A stretch of 43,613 bases of DNA from a virus, in IMG/VR virus record IMGVR_UViG_3300020459_000020, positions 1 through 43,613 of that record; one strand, given 5' to 3'. The stretch's first letter is position 1, and each line of letters starts with the position of its first letter. The notes under the pieces are model-generated. The model saw nothing but the letters and a program-made list of their open reading frames with translations. It was not told the origin of the DNA and made no database searches. Position numbers and translations under genes: made by a program. Of the stretch, positions 7,866-22,800 are shown in pieces.

Positions 7866-10800
7866 ATGCCGATTACAAAGAATATTAACGTCTCTGATAG
7901 GGTCGAAAATCAGTTACCTGAGTTTATTCGTCAGGAAGACAGACAACTAGTCAATTTCCTGTTTGAATACTATAAGTCTCAGGAAAAAACAGGTAGACCC
8001 TATGATATACTCAATAATTTACTGAGATATCTTGATCTTGATAGTTATACCTCTGAGCAGCTCGCTAGTGAAACGAAACTGCTTAAAGATATCGGTGTGT
8101 ACGATCGTAAGATCGAGATTGAAAGTATAAATGGATTCCAGGAGCAGAATGGCTCCATAATGATTGATAATGAGGTAATTTACTATGAATCTGTTACTCG
8201 TGGTCCTGATGTCATCATTACTCCTGGCATCTCTTATCCACAATTCAATAAGAAGAAACAACAACTAGAAAATCCCTTTACACTGTTTGATGGGACTGAA
8301 AATGTCTTCCCATTAAGTTTTCTAGGTACTCCAGTCGCTCCTCCTTCAGCAGAGCACCTAATTGTGACTGCTTACAACACAATGATGGTGCCAAACGTAG
8401 ATTACTACGTTGAAGGGTTTAATTTACGTTTTCAGGATGCTCCAAGAGATCAGATCGGATCTGATGACTCAGAATTCACTTCTGTAACTTATTTGGTCGG
8501 ATATTCAGATCAAGTAATCAAAACTTGCGATTCTATTCCATATCAAGAGTGGCAGAATACAAAAATCTATCCATTACGAATAAGCACAGCACCATACACT
8601 CCAACTTCCGAAATTGGATTAATAATTAACAAAAATGGTCGTTTACAAGTTCCATACGTCGATTTTACAGTTTTTGAAGATAAAGTTGTTTTCAAGAATG
8701 AAATCGGAGCTGCTGATGCTATTCATATTAGGTCTGTTGAATATACTCCTCCTTCTTACGGTGCAGGAGCCACAGCAATTGCTAAGGTTGCTGATGATGG
8801 CACAATAGACAGTTTGATCCCCAAAACTGGTGGATCTAAGTATAGACTTGATTTTGCACCTAGAGTTACTATCACAAGTAACACTGGTACTGGATCTACA
8901 GCAAAATCACTAATTGGTGGTATTAAAGATATCAATTTGATTGATGGTGGTCAAGGATACACTTCTTACAACCCACCAATCCCTGTTGTTGTTTCACCTA
9001 CTAATTCTAACGGTACACCAGCACAATTATCACTTACAGTCAATGATGTGACTGGAATGGTTGATTCTGTCACTATTACTAATAGTGGTAGTGGATATGA
9101 CTTCATTCCTTCTATATCATTTAAGAATCCTGGTGGTGCAGTTATTGAGAATCCTACTATTGACTCTGAAGGTAGAGTTAACGTAGGATCTATCAATGTT
9201 AAGGAGATGGGTAGTGGATATAGTAATCCACCTTTAATTTACATCGATGAAGCACCTGATGGTGGAATTAATGCTCAAGCTATAAGTAGAATTAATCAAG
9301 ATGGACAAGTTTATGAAATTACTGTCACAAACAGAGGTCGTGGATATACTTCTGTTCCTAGGGTGGCAATTGTCAACCCAATTGGTGCTCAGGTACTAGA
9401 CGTTACTGTAGCATCTGGATCAGTTACAAATATTGAAATGTTGACTGGTGGTCAAGGATATACCGATGCACCTTCAGTTTATATTGTAGATGATAGAAAA
9501 GACGGATATGGAGAACCAATAGGTGGCACTGGTGCTTTAGCAGAAGCAACCATCTTTAATGGTGAGATTACAGATATTAATATTACTAGTTTTGGATCTG
9601 GTTATTCTACAGAGTTTCCACCTAAAATATACATCGCAGAACCAAAAGCAGCAAGGGCATCTGTAGATGTTGGTTTTGATCAAGTTACTGGATTTGACAT
9701 TCTGGAAGATGGAGCAGGATATGCCTCCAGTGCCTTCCTAGGATGCTCTAGAGGCGTTTCAGGAGCAGTTGAGTACGATAACCTCCATAATGAGGTATAT
9801 GCTGGAGAAGCAGCTCTAAGACAGTCAAATCACCTTGCTGGTGCTTATGTTTGCAATCTTGACTCTTTATTCATTAAAGAAGTTTTTGATAAGTTTAGAA
9901 GACAGTATCTTCCAACCTTAGATATTGATTTTAGTCAAGTTAACCCTGTACAGGTCATTAAAAATATTAGTGACTTCTATATCTCTAAAGGTACTAAATT
10001 ATCAACTCAATATCTCTTCAAAATTTTATTTGGTGAAGATGTTGATCTTTACTATCCAAAAGATGAGATCATTAGTCCATCTCATGCAACTTGGGTTGTA
10101 GACACCATCTTACGTGCTGATCTAATAGAAGGTGACCCATCAAACTTAATAGATTCTCAAATTAACCAATATGCTGATGATGTAGACCCTAGTGTTACTG
10201 ATGCATCTGCTTTGATTGAAAATGTCATTACTATCATCGAAGGTACTGACACTATCTACGAATTAGCAATATCTGAAGAAACTTTAGCTGGTAACTTCAT
10301 TATACCTTATAAAACTCGTCTGGTTGAGCCTTTAAGCACTACTGGGCAGATAATTACGGTTGACTCCACTATTGGATGGCCCGAAAGGAATGGTACCATT
10401 AGAATCAATGATGTAGAGCAAGTCCAGTATAAGGAGAAGTCCCTTAACCAGTTCATAGAGTGTACACGGTCTAAGAATGCAATCGTCGAAGATTGGGATC
10501 CTGGTACTATAATTCAGTCCGATATCTTCGTTTATGTCAACAGAGGCACTGCACAGGAATGTAAGTTAAGGATTTTAGGTATTGCTGAAGCAGGTACCAC
10601 AGTACTAAACGATACTGGTAGTTACTACCTTCAGGGTGATAAATTGAAGGTTGCTAACCTTGGATCGACTGCTGAGGAGCTAAGACTCCAATCTTGGTTA
10701 TATAACGTTAAGAAATTGATTCAGGTTGGTACTATTACTCCTGGTGGTGTTAATAACCAAACTGCGACTGTAGTTTGCGGTAACCCTCACGGATTACTAG

Positions 10801-13800
10801 TTTCTGACCAAGTTACGATATATGGTGCAAACCCAGTTGTGTACAACGGTACATTTACTGTAACATCGAGAATTGACCAATTTACCTTCTCATATCAGAT
10901 TAATACTCCTACTGAGCTAATACCTCAAGGAAACATCCTATTATCTGTTGACCTTAACAGAGGTAAGTCTGATACCACTTCTATCAATAATGTTGTTAGT
11001 GAATTCACTACAAACATCCAAAACTCGTTTTTCAACGATAATTACGTTTATGTCGCTGCATCTGGACTTCCTAACTACAAAATAGGTCCATTTACAGGAT
11101 CTGCTCTAATTCCAGGAAACCAGAGAAAATTACTCAGATTCCCTAGAAATGTCCAGACTATATCAGAAAGAAAGATTATAGACCCAGGAACACCAATTGG
11201 TGCTTGGGTTAACGGTGTTTCTATCTGGTCTTACAAATCAAGAGAATTTATCCAGTATGGTCCTCTTACTAGCATTGCAGTTACTAATATTGGTGAAGGA
11301 TATGATGCTGGTGCTAAACCCAACGTAGAGATCACTGGGGGAGGTGGTACAGGTGCTACTGCTGAAGTTATCGTTAATGGTAGTCTAACCTCCTTCGATA
11401 TGGTTACTGAAGGTACTGGTTACACAGAATCACCTCTAGTATCGATTGTTGGTGGTAATGGTAGCGGTGCTACTGCACAAGCAGTTATTACTGGTGGTAG
11501 GGTAACAAGAATTCTAGTTGAGCAACCAGGACAAAATTATACTACGCAACCCCTAGTTTCTATCACAGGTGGTGGAGGTAGTGGTGCTACTGCTACTGCT
11601 AACGTCCGTGGTGCTATTGCTAGTGTAAATGTCACAAACTTCGGTAATGGTTATACTTCGCTTCCTGCTATCAAGGTTAACTCTGGTGAAGGTGCTCTAG
11701 CACAACCAATCGTTATTAACGGTAGAATTGTTTCTATCGCTATTATTAACTCTGGTGAATCCTATACAACTGCACCTAACGTAATTATCAATGGTGATGG
11801 ATTTGGTGCTATTGCTAAAGCAACTATCGGTAGTATTGGAGAAGATAGAGGTCGTGTATTAGGGATAACTATTACCAACAAGGGTATTGGGTATATACAG
11901 GGTACAACAACTGTTAGACTCGAAGCAGTGGGTCAATTAGCAGCATTTACTCCTACTGTGTATCAGTGGAATAAAAACCTTCAATATGAATTAGTAGATA
12001 AATTTGACTTTGCAAGAGGATATGTATTTACTGGATATAACAACCAGTTTGGTGGAGAATATGCACACCTATCAGATCCTAAAGAATTAAGATATGTTGT
12101 TGGTGATAACGTATTCCTAAACCCTGTTACTCAACTCTTCCAAGAAGTTGCTGCTAACTTTGAGCACTCTCCTGTTATTGGTTGGGCATTTGATGGTAAC
12201 CCAATATATGGTCCTTATGGATATATTGATCCAACTGATCAGAATAGTGGTGTTAGAAGGATGCGTACATCCTTCAAATTGAAGACTAATGTTGTATTTG
12301 ATGCTGCTACCAATCCTAACCCTTCTAGGGTAGATGGTCCTCCTATTGCAACTTATCCTGCTGGTACATTCATCGATGACTACTATTATGACTTCCAGTC
12401 TGGTGATCTAGACAATTATAATGGTCGTTTCTGTAAGACACCTGATTTCCCAGATGGGGTCTATGCTTACTTTATAACCATCGATGCTAGTGATGCAGGT
12501 ATTGCTGAATTCCCATATATCATGGGACCACAGTTTAACTCACTTCCAGATAACTGGAACTTCTCTCAAGCAGCAACACAAGAGAATATTCCTGATGGTG
12601 TTGTCCGTTATAGAGATCCATACACTGATGTTGATATTGATGTTGATCGTCAACCAAACCAAGAAGCAGATGTCCTTACTACAGAGATAGAAGGATATCC
12701 TTTAATCTTTGAAATACAAGACAGTAATAATGACGGTTTGATTGATGCTAACGAGCAACAAGAAATATTAAAGCTGTCAGAAGAGGCAACTCTACAGATC
12801 TATGATTACTTCCCAAAAGTCTCAGAAGAGTCCAGAGTTGATATTGAAGTTGAGACAACTACCCAGTTTGAGAATGCAAAAATTGATGGATTCGTTGTTG
12901 AAAACCCAGGTGTTTCCTATCAGGTAAATGACACTGTATTCTTCGATAATGAAAATACTGGTGGATTTGGTGCTTCTGCTATTATCGAGTCTGTTAAAGG
13001 TCAGAAGATTACTGGTTACAATAAAGAAATCATTGGTGACCGTCCATATGGTAAGATCGTCACTGAGGTTGAGCATGAGTTGCGTCAACAGGATGAGATT
13101 ATTGTAAATTCACGTCCTGTCATTGATAACACCAATAAGACCTACAGAGTTAAGGTTGTTGCAGGTGTTGAAAGAATTAACGTAGTCCAAGGTGGTACTG
13201 GATATAATAGTGATATTCCACCTACATTTGAATTAATTACTGCATCTGGTAAAGATGCTGAGTTAGCTCTAGTCCTAGAAGGTACTGGTCAGATTAACAA
13301 TGTTAATATCATTAACTCTGGTAATGGATACGATGCTGACAATCCTCCTCAGATTAGGGTATCTCATCCACAGCAATATAAGAAAACTCGTTATTGGATA
13401 ACAGAGTTTAAAGAAGCAACAGGTAGTGTTAGTATACATCATACATTAACTACTGCTGAAAGATACACTTATATTTGTGGTAGTGTCCTTGAGGCAGATG
13501 GTGATCAAGCAGCATTTCTTGCTAAGTTTGACGATCTAGGCCAGAAGGTTTGGGAAAGAAACTTATTACCACAAAACTCTGGTACTAAGAAAGCAGAATT
13601 CATCAAGATGTATATTGATGAGTCTGAAGAGAATGATGTAATTTATGTTGTTGGTCAGACATATGATCCAAATAATTCTGCATATAACCCTGATATTTGG
13701 TTAGGTGTATATAAGTCTGGATTTAATAATGCTAATTCTCCTGATGGTATTCTACAGTGGCAGAAGGCAATTGCAGGTATCTCAGGTCTTTCTAGAAGGG

Positions 13801-16800
13801 ACTGGGTAACAAGTATTGCATTAGATCAAGAGAAAAGAATATACATTGCAGGTTATACCGATAGTAACTCACCTGATCCTAATGATATGTGGGTTATTCA
13901 GTGTGATCTTGATGGTGACCTTGTAGAGAAACGTAAGATTGCATCTGCTGATGATTCAGAGATGCTGAATCAGATCCAATGGATATCTGATGATAGATTC
14001 TTCTTTGTTGGTGTTAACGACCAAAATGATGACTGTATCTTCGGTGTATTCTTCTATGATGGTGCAAACATTGAGATTGAGTATATCAGACAAGTGCCAA
14101 CTCAAAATGGATATGTAAGAAATCCACAATTTGCTATTGATGAGTATGATGATGTAATCTTAATTTGGGATGTATTTAATGGTGCTACTCAGAAATTTGA
14201 GAAAGTCCAAGTTAATAAATTCCCAATATCAACTGCAAACAGTCAGTGGGAATGGAGTAAGACAGTTACTATTAGTGGTAACATTGAGGGTATCAATCAT
14301 GCAGGTATTAATGTAGATGTATTTGGTAACTATAGTATTGTAACTGATATTACAGAATCTGAGAATCAGAGATATGCTGTAATTCATTACCTCAAGTATG
14401 ATGGAAATGTTATTAAAGAAACTAAAGTTGATGATATTAACAGTATAGGTTTCCAAGCAAAAGATCATACTGTTGATAGTACTGGTGACACCATCATTGC
14501 TATAGATCGTAGACAACCTGACCAGATGGCATCATATCGTTTCAATAACGATACTGATATCGATGAAGATACTACAAAGCAAGAATTAGTAACACCAACA
14601 TTCCATACTCCAAGTAATAGCACTGTAGATACTGCAATTCAGAAATTTGGTACTGGATCACTTAAGTTAAGTGGTATATGCCCTGTTAAACTTCCTGGTT
14701 ATAATTTAACTACTAAGGAGTGGAGTGCAAGAGCATGGATGTCTATTGCTACTGGTCATCATTCAATTAATACTAAACCATTATTATTTGATGTAACACC
14801 TGTTGCTGGTGATTCTATTCAAGTTGAATTAGATGGTGATGCTACTAGTGGTAATTACGAGAAAGTAGTTTTATATGTAAACTCAGTTGAAGTGGCAACT
14901 TCTGCTACTGCTGTTAACTGGACTGCATTTGCTAGTGCTGCTTGGGTACATGTTACCTTCCAGAAGAGAGAAGAATCTCTTGGATTGTATCAGTATGAGG
15001 TATTCCTAAATGGTAACCTCGTAGTTAACTTCCAGACTACATCCGATATCAGTTTGGCAGATCTTACTCTTGCTGGTAAGTATAGTGGACCTAATACTGG
15101 TAACTCTTTAATTGGTTGGATTGATGATTTAGTCATCGATGATGTTGCTCCATATAACGGCACCTATACAATACCAACTGAAGAGATTCCTATCACTACA
15201 TCTATTTCAGATTCTGCTCTTATTAAGTTTGATAGACTTCATGATAAGAGAGATGCATATACTCTTACTGGTTTAACAAAATATACTAATATCACATTCT
15301 CTGATATTGAGATTCCTACTACTTGGGTTGACGTATCTGGTTCTGCTTTAAGTAACTGGGATGTTGGTGCTGGTGGTCTACAGATATTGGATATGTCTCA
15401 GGTTGTTTCTACTATGAATCCTGGTACGTATACATTCAGTACTGCTAAGACTGAGTATGCAACTAAGACTTCTACAATACCATCACCATTAGGTAAGAAA
15501 CTTAAGATTACTGCTGATGTCATAAGTAAATTCTATTTAAGAGATGCTTTATATCAGAAGATTGATAATGTCCTTGAATTTACTTTTAATCAAGATGTTA
15601 AGTTAACAAAGAATTCTATTCTTCAACAGTATACTAATACTGCTTCAGGACAGGTTGTTGGTGGATTTGGTACTATCGTTGATGTGCCTAATGCTGATGA
15701 TCTATTGAATCCTGGAGTAGGTAACAAGTATAAGGTTGGTAAGATATATGGTACATTTAATAATACAGATCTCTTTAAAACTGACGTTGCAGATGTAAAT
15801 CAGATTGCTGGTACATACTTCCAAGTTGAAGAGCCTGAGATACCTTGGGTAGCAGCAACTTCAGTTGTAACTGGTGAGAAGAGATATTATGATAAGAAGA
15901 TCTACCAGTCACAAGGTACAGGTACTACAGGTACAATTCCTCCAGTACATACTGGTGGTGTAGTAACTGATGGTCTTATTAACTGGGCGTTTGTAGATGA
16001 TGCAGGTAAGTTTACTGTTGATCTAACTCAACATCCATACCCAATGCCTCAGTATCTAAACTTAGATATGCCTGAGTGGGATTCTGGTAAGTTATATGTT
16101 GTAGGTCAAAAAGTATGGCATAAGTTGAATGTATATGTTGTCGGTGCAGGTGGTGCTGGTGTATCTGGTACAACTCCTCCAACACATACTTCTGCTACTG
16201 CATCAGATGGTGGTGTTACATGGACATGGGAATCTACATCTCAATCTATTAGTCAGTATGCTAGGACTCTTCCATATGACTTAGGTAACAACTATACAGT
16301 ACAGATTGTAGAGATTCAACCTGGTTCAACTTATATTCCAGAAGATGTTGTTTCTATTAATGCTGGTAATATAACAGAAGCAGAAGATCAGAAGAGTGTA
16401 GAGATATCTGGATTTGCATCTGTTAAGAAGATTCGTGTTACTGCACGTCTTGAGAAGGATATTCTTAGAACTGCTGATACAAGAACTAACTTAGTTTATG
16501 CAACATCTAATTCACCTCATAGATTCAACGATGGTGAAATTATATTTACTGAAGGATTCCAAGGTGATCAATTCAATGGATCATTCTTCGTAGATCAAGT
16601 TGTAGGATCTAGAGAGTTTACATATGCTATTAGAGCAAATGCTGTAAGTGATCCTGTATTTAATTCTAATGCTATTGCTAATGTCAACATATATGCGAAG
16701 CACCCAACTTTAGAGTTTACTAGAAATCATCAATATGTCTTTGATGTATCTGATCCTTCAAACCTTAACTACTACTTGTCGTTCTCACAAGACAACCAGT

Positions 16801-19800
16801 ATAAACTAGAATACTCATTTAACAATATTACAAGATCTGGTACACCAGGTATTCCTCTTGGTGGTAGTGCATACCCATTTGTTAAATTCTCTGTATTAGG
16901 TGATGTAACTAATATCTCTTACTACTTCGATCCATCAAGGACTGGATCAGATTCACCTGTTGGTGAAGGATCATTTATTGATGTTATTACAACTCCATTC
17001 CAAGGTACATTTAGTGTATCTGAAGTATTAAGTGATACTGAGTTTAGATTCCAGTTACTTAAGGAACCTGAAAGGACTAATGCTGAAGTAGGTACTGATG
17101 AATTTGATAATGTATATTCATACTATTCAACTACTTCTACAAGAGCAGTAGGTCCTATCAATACTATTCAACTAGTATCTCCAGGTGGTTTCTATCAGAA
17201 GCTACCTATTATTAGTGATATTGCATCATTCAGACAGATTGAGAAAATTACAATTAATGATGGAGGTACTGAATATGCTCCAGGTGTTTACTATGAAGTC
17301 CCTGTAGCAGGTGATGGTGAAGGTGGTAAAGCAACTATTACCGTTGAATTTGATGCAGAGGTTGGATCAGGCACAATCACTAATGCTCAAGTAGCAGACC
17401 CAGGTAAAGGTTATACTATTGCATCTATCGATATTGATTCTATTCCAGGAATCTTAGGTCAGACACTTGCTGGATCTGGTGGATCTGTAAATGTTGTTAT
17501 TCCTTCAGAAGGATCTGGTGCATCTGTATTCTTAACAGGTACTAATATTGGTAAGATTAAGAGACTGAAGAATAATGAATTTGGTTTCGGTTATTCACAT
17601 GACTATACCTTAAAACCAGAGATTACATTCCCTGTTAACCTTCAACTCTTTAATACATCAATACTAAGTCAGATCAAGATAACTGATCCAGGTTCTGGAT
17701 ATACTTCTACTCCTGCTGTTGTTATCGAAGGTGGTGGTGGATCAGGTGCTGAGGCAGAAGCAATTGTTAAGAATAATCGTCTTAGTGAGATTATCATTAA
17801 AAACAGTGGTGCTGGATATTCATCCGAACCAGTGGTTACTCTAAAATCAGAATTTAACTACGTTGTTAACTTAGACCTTAACTATCTACAGTTTAACTTC
17901 CCACATGGTATTACTACTGGTGCTGAAATACAGTTTAGAGCAGATGATATTGGTAGCACAGAAGGTGAATTACCAAAACCATCTACCGCAGGTTTAACCA
18001 GTTTGGTTGCAAATCAGACCTATTATGCTATTGCTGGTGAAGCAGCTGGTTTAGAAAGTGATCAGTTGAGATTCGGTCTTACTTCAGCATCTGCACAAGG
18101 TGGATCATTCATTACCTTCCTAACTCAAGGATCTGGTAGACAGACACTTTTGACTGAGGTATTTGGTGGTAAAGCAACTGCTGTTATTGAAACATCTCGT
18201 TTCCTTGAAGGAGAAGATGTATTCCAAGGATCTAATGTTGAGACTTCAACTGCAAGAGGTAAAGTTTCTACTAACACTGGTTGGCAGATTGGTCCTAAGA
18301 TTCTTAAGATTGTTGATTACACTGGTGATTGGGCTAATGGTGAAACTGTAACTGGTGAGATATCTAAAGCATCTGGTGTTATCGATAACTTCTCTATTGC
18401 TCGTGGTGTGCTGAATATCGGCTCCCTAACGAAGACACCAGGCCGATTTATTGATGACGTTGGTAAGCCTTCTGAGATTGTCCAGAAGATTCAGGATAGT
18501 TTCTTCTATCAAAACTTCTCATACGTTGTACAATCCCAGATTCCTATTACAGAGTGGAAGACTCAGGTCTTAGAAAATAACCACCCTGCTGGTTTCAATA
18601 TGTTTGGTCAGTTACAACTTACTGGTGGTAAGGACGTATCTGGAAGACGTATTGGTACTGAGTTTACAAAACAGGTTAACATTAACAACTATAGTAATGT
18701 AAACCAGATTACATCATTCGGTGCTGCACAACCAATCTATACTGATTACAACAATACTGAGGTTCTCTTCCGTAAGAAACGTTTAACATCTTCTGAGGAA
18801 ATCTTAACTTCTATTGTTAAGAAGATGGATAATATCCAAGGTCAGTTTGATGGTATTAAGAAGCAATTCCCAATAACTGTTGAGGGTGAAACTGTTATTG
18901 TTAAGCAAGACCAGTTGATGATTACTCTTAATGGTATCATTCAGTCTCCTGGTATTTCTTATCAAATCGTTGGCGGTAGTTTAGTATTTGATGAGCCACC
19001 AAAACCACCTTCTAAAGTTAATTACAGAACATTAGGAGTTACTCCTACGCCTATCTACAGAATCGCATTATATGATTCTGGTGGTACTTCAAACTATGGT
19101 ATCTTCCCAACTTTAGGGCAACAGGTACAGGGACAGCAATCTGATACAATTGCAACTATTATTGATTCAGGTACTAACCATATTGATGTTATTAACTTAA
19201 CTGGTACTTTTGATATTAACGAGCAGATTAAGAGAGGTGAATTGTTTGCTGCTCTAGTAGAATCAGTTACTCCACTTAATGCTCCTACTATATTTGAGTT
19301 TGGTGAAGCACTTACTAACTTAGACGGTGATACTGCATATGTTGAAGAAACTAACATTGATAATCAGGGTAATGTTACTGATAGACTGGTTGTAAGTAAG
19401 ACTTCAGGTACTCCTAGATTTGAAACTGGTATCTTCGACTTTAAACTTAACGAGTTCATCTATTCTGCCTCATCTAAGATCGCAGGCCAGATTACATTCA
19501 TTCAACCTTATACTGATCCTATTAATAATGAAGTTGTTGATGAATTAATTATTAACAAGGGAACAACATTCTTCGGATTACTCTTTGAGCGTTTAGTCAG
19601 TCTAACTAACCCTAATGTCATCCTAGATGATATTTCACAATCTTCAATTACTCCAACCGAGCTTTATAATTCAGATAACAGAATTAACGCTGACTTCTTG
19701 AATTTTGAGCAAGTTAAGACTACTGAAGTAACATATTCAAATGTTACTGGTGGTACTCTTACTGATGGTATGCTAATCCGTAATAAGAAGGCAACTTATG

Positions 19801-22800
19801 GAAATCCTGTTTCTACCTTCCACGGAATCGCTGCAAACAGATATCTTGATAGTAGACGTAATATTTTGAATAATAAGGATGAAATCATCGATTTTGCTGA
19901 AGCAAGTATTGCAATTGACTATCCTGATTATTATTTCCCAACTGATGTCATTACTAACTCTTGGAGTCGTTTTAAAGACGCTTACAGGATGATTCAGAAG
20001 AATAAGGCAATGATTGCTGGAATGGCGTTTGATGATATGAAAACGCAATATCCAGGATCCACTATTCCTTCAGATGCAAAATGTAAGAGAGATCTTGAAT
20101 ATTTTGTTGATGCAATCTCTATAGACATCTATGCTGGTGGAAACCGCTATTCTCGTAAGTTTGTCTCTCAGTATTTCGATACTAATGGAACATTCACTTA
20201 TGTTGATGGTGAAAAGGCAGAAACACGTTTTGCTTATGAAAAAGCAATTGATAGGATGAAGGCAGCAATTGCTAACCAATATTCAGGAACAATCAACGCT
20301 GTTAACTCTGGTGACTCTTGGACTGCATATCAAGATCTTACAATCACTGCTGACCCAAATCCAACTGGAAATTATGGATCTGCTGGATCTAATGTTGATA
20401 ATACTAATGCTGATAACTGCACAGACGTACAAGCTGCTATTACAACTCTAGGTGAGTTTATTGATGAAGTATTGAATAATTCAAGTTTGGTAGATCTTCC
20501 TGCTGAAACAGTAGGCACATATTCACCTCATCAAGAGAAGTGCCGTCGTGACCTTGGATACTTCATTGATGCCATCGCTGCTGACGTTGGTCAAGGTGGT
20601 AACTATAATACAATTGAATTTACTAAAAAATTCTTTAATGCAGATGGCACACCTCTAACTAACGGTATTGTTGGGGAAGAAGCAGAAGCAGTCCATGCAT
20701 TTACATCTGCTGGAACATTGATGCATAGTGCAATCAATAACCTAATGTATTGGAAGGATCTTAGTGGTAATGGATATAACCTTAATGATCCTACTACTTA
20801 CTCTGGTGGAGTTGCTCCTGCTAATAATTACGATGCAAACTATTCATCTGGTAATAATCAGAATATTAACAACTGTGCTAACGTTAAGTCATATATTGAT
20901 ACGCTGAAAGCGATTGCTACCACTGCAATGACAGCAGGTAACCTTACCAATGTTAATGCAATTGCATCTATTACAGACGGCACATTCCAATCTAATGAGA
21001 CAGTAAGGACAACTAAAGTTGGTTATAAGGATAAGTCAACTGGTCTATTCATAACTGGTGATCAAATTAAGGGTATGAGCTCTGGAGCAGTATTCTCTGC
21101 AATTGGAGTTAATTCTGGTCTTAAGTGGTTATTCGCTGGTCCTATTAGTGGTTCATTCACTGCTGATGAATATATCACTAATTCCACTTTAACCTTCACT
21201 AATTGCACCCAAAGTGTAATTGTTAAGAAAGCAGAATTGAGTGGATCTAAATCCATCTTTATTCCTTCAAATGGAGCATTAAGTAGTCCTGCATCTACAG
21301 ATTACGCTTTTGGTACTGGAGACTTTACTATTGAAGCATGGATCCGTCCTTCTGGTAATACTACCCTTCAAACCTTATTTGATTTCCGTCGTTTAAGTGC
21401 TGCTCAAGGATTAAGAATTGTCCAAGATTCACAAGCAATTAACGTATATAATGGTACTACACAATCTATCACTAGTGGTAACGTAGTTACAACAACTGGC
21501 ACATGGATGCATATCGCTGTTTCTAGAAAAGACAATGTTACTCAGTTGTATGTAAACGGTGCTCAAGTTGGTACCAACTATGTTGATAACAATGATTATC
21601 TCTATGCTGCATTATATGTTGGTCAAGACTTTAATGGATCTACCCATTGGACAGGACACATGGATAATGTGGTTGTCAAGAAAGGAGTTGGAGATTATAC
21701 AACTGGATTCCAAGCACCTAGTCAGGTAGATTATACTCAATCTAATATCGTATTTGGTTTAGATGGTGAAGCACCATTCTTAATATCTACTGAAGAAGTA
21801 TATGCTAAGTATAGCGGTCAGAGATCTTCTTCTGCTACTTCTAAGACTATTGACTATGATGGTTTAGCAATTATTGCTGAAGATATTGATTTAGGTCGTC
21901 AGGAATATAGAGACTGTGCTGATATTATTGACCTTAATGGTGCTTATATTGCTGAAGAAGCAGTAGGTCGAATGAAGGCAGCATTTAGTGACTTTGTTAT
22001 TCGTGGTGATGATCCTCAGAATAACAGATATGGTGGTACCGATACATGTATTAGAGATACTAAAGATTATATTCTTGGTGCTTTAATTAAAGACCTTAGA
22101 GAGGGCGGTAACTATCATACAATCTACACTGCAAGAACTTACTTAACAGTTGGCGGTCAGTTAGATCATATTGGAGAAGAGATTCTACAAGCATTATACA
22201 CTTGGAATCAGGTATCAGAATTAGCTAAAGAAGTTATAACAACTACCAGTGGTGATTTAACTGGAACATATAGTACTAGATTAAGAATACCTAATAACTT
22301 CTCATCTCCTGCTGCTACTGCTGTGCAGAATGAGCTTGATACTCTTATGGGTGATCTTCTTAAGGTTATTGCTCCTAACGATCAGAGATTTAGAGAGGGT
22401 GGATATCAACTCTGGAGAAATCGTAATTACATTGCAGAAGAAGTTGCTGGATACATTCAAGATAAGTATCAGACAACTATTGATAATGTAACAACTGACT
22501 TCCTTGAAATGCCTGGATATGGTCAACCATATTGTGAAAGAGATATCAAGGACTTTATACTTCCTGGTGTAATTGCTGACTTAGTTACTGGTGGTACATA
22601 TCAGACACAAGCTGTCATTGACAAGTATCTTGATAGTCAAAATAATGTCCTCCATGTTGAGCATGAATTAAATGCATTGAATGATTCTTTACATTTTGCA
22701 TCTATGCTTTGCATGAAGGCAATTAATAATCTTCTAATGTCTCCTGGTGAAGTTGCTGCTGCACTATTAGATAACGATGGTGTTGCAATGTCAGTACCTG

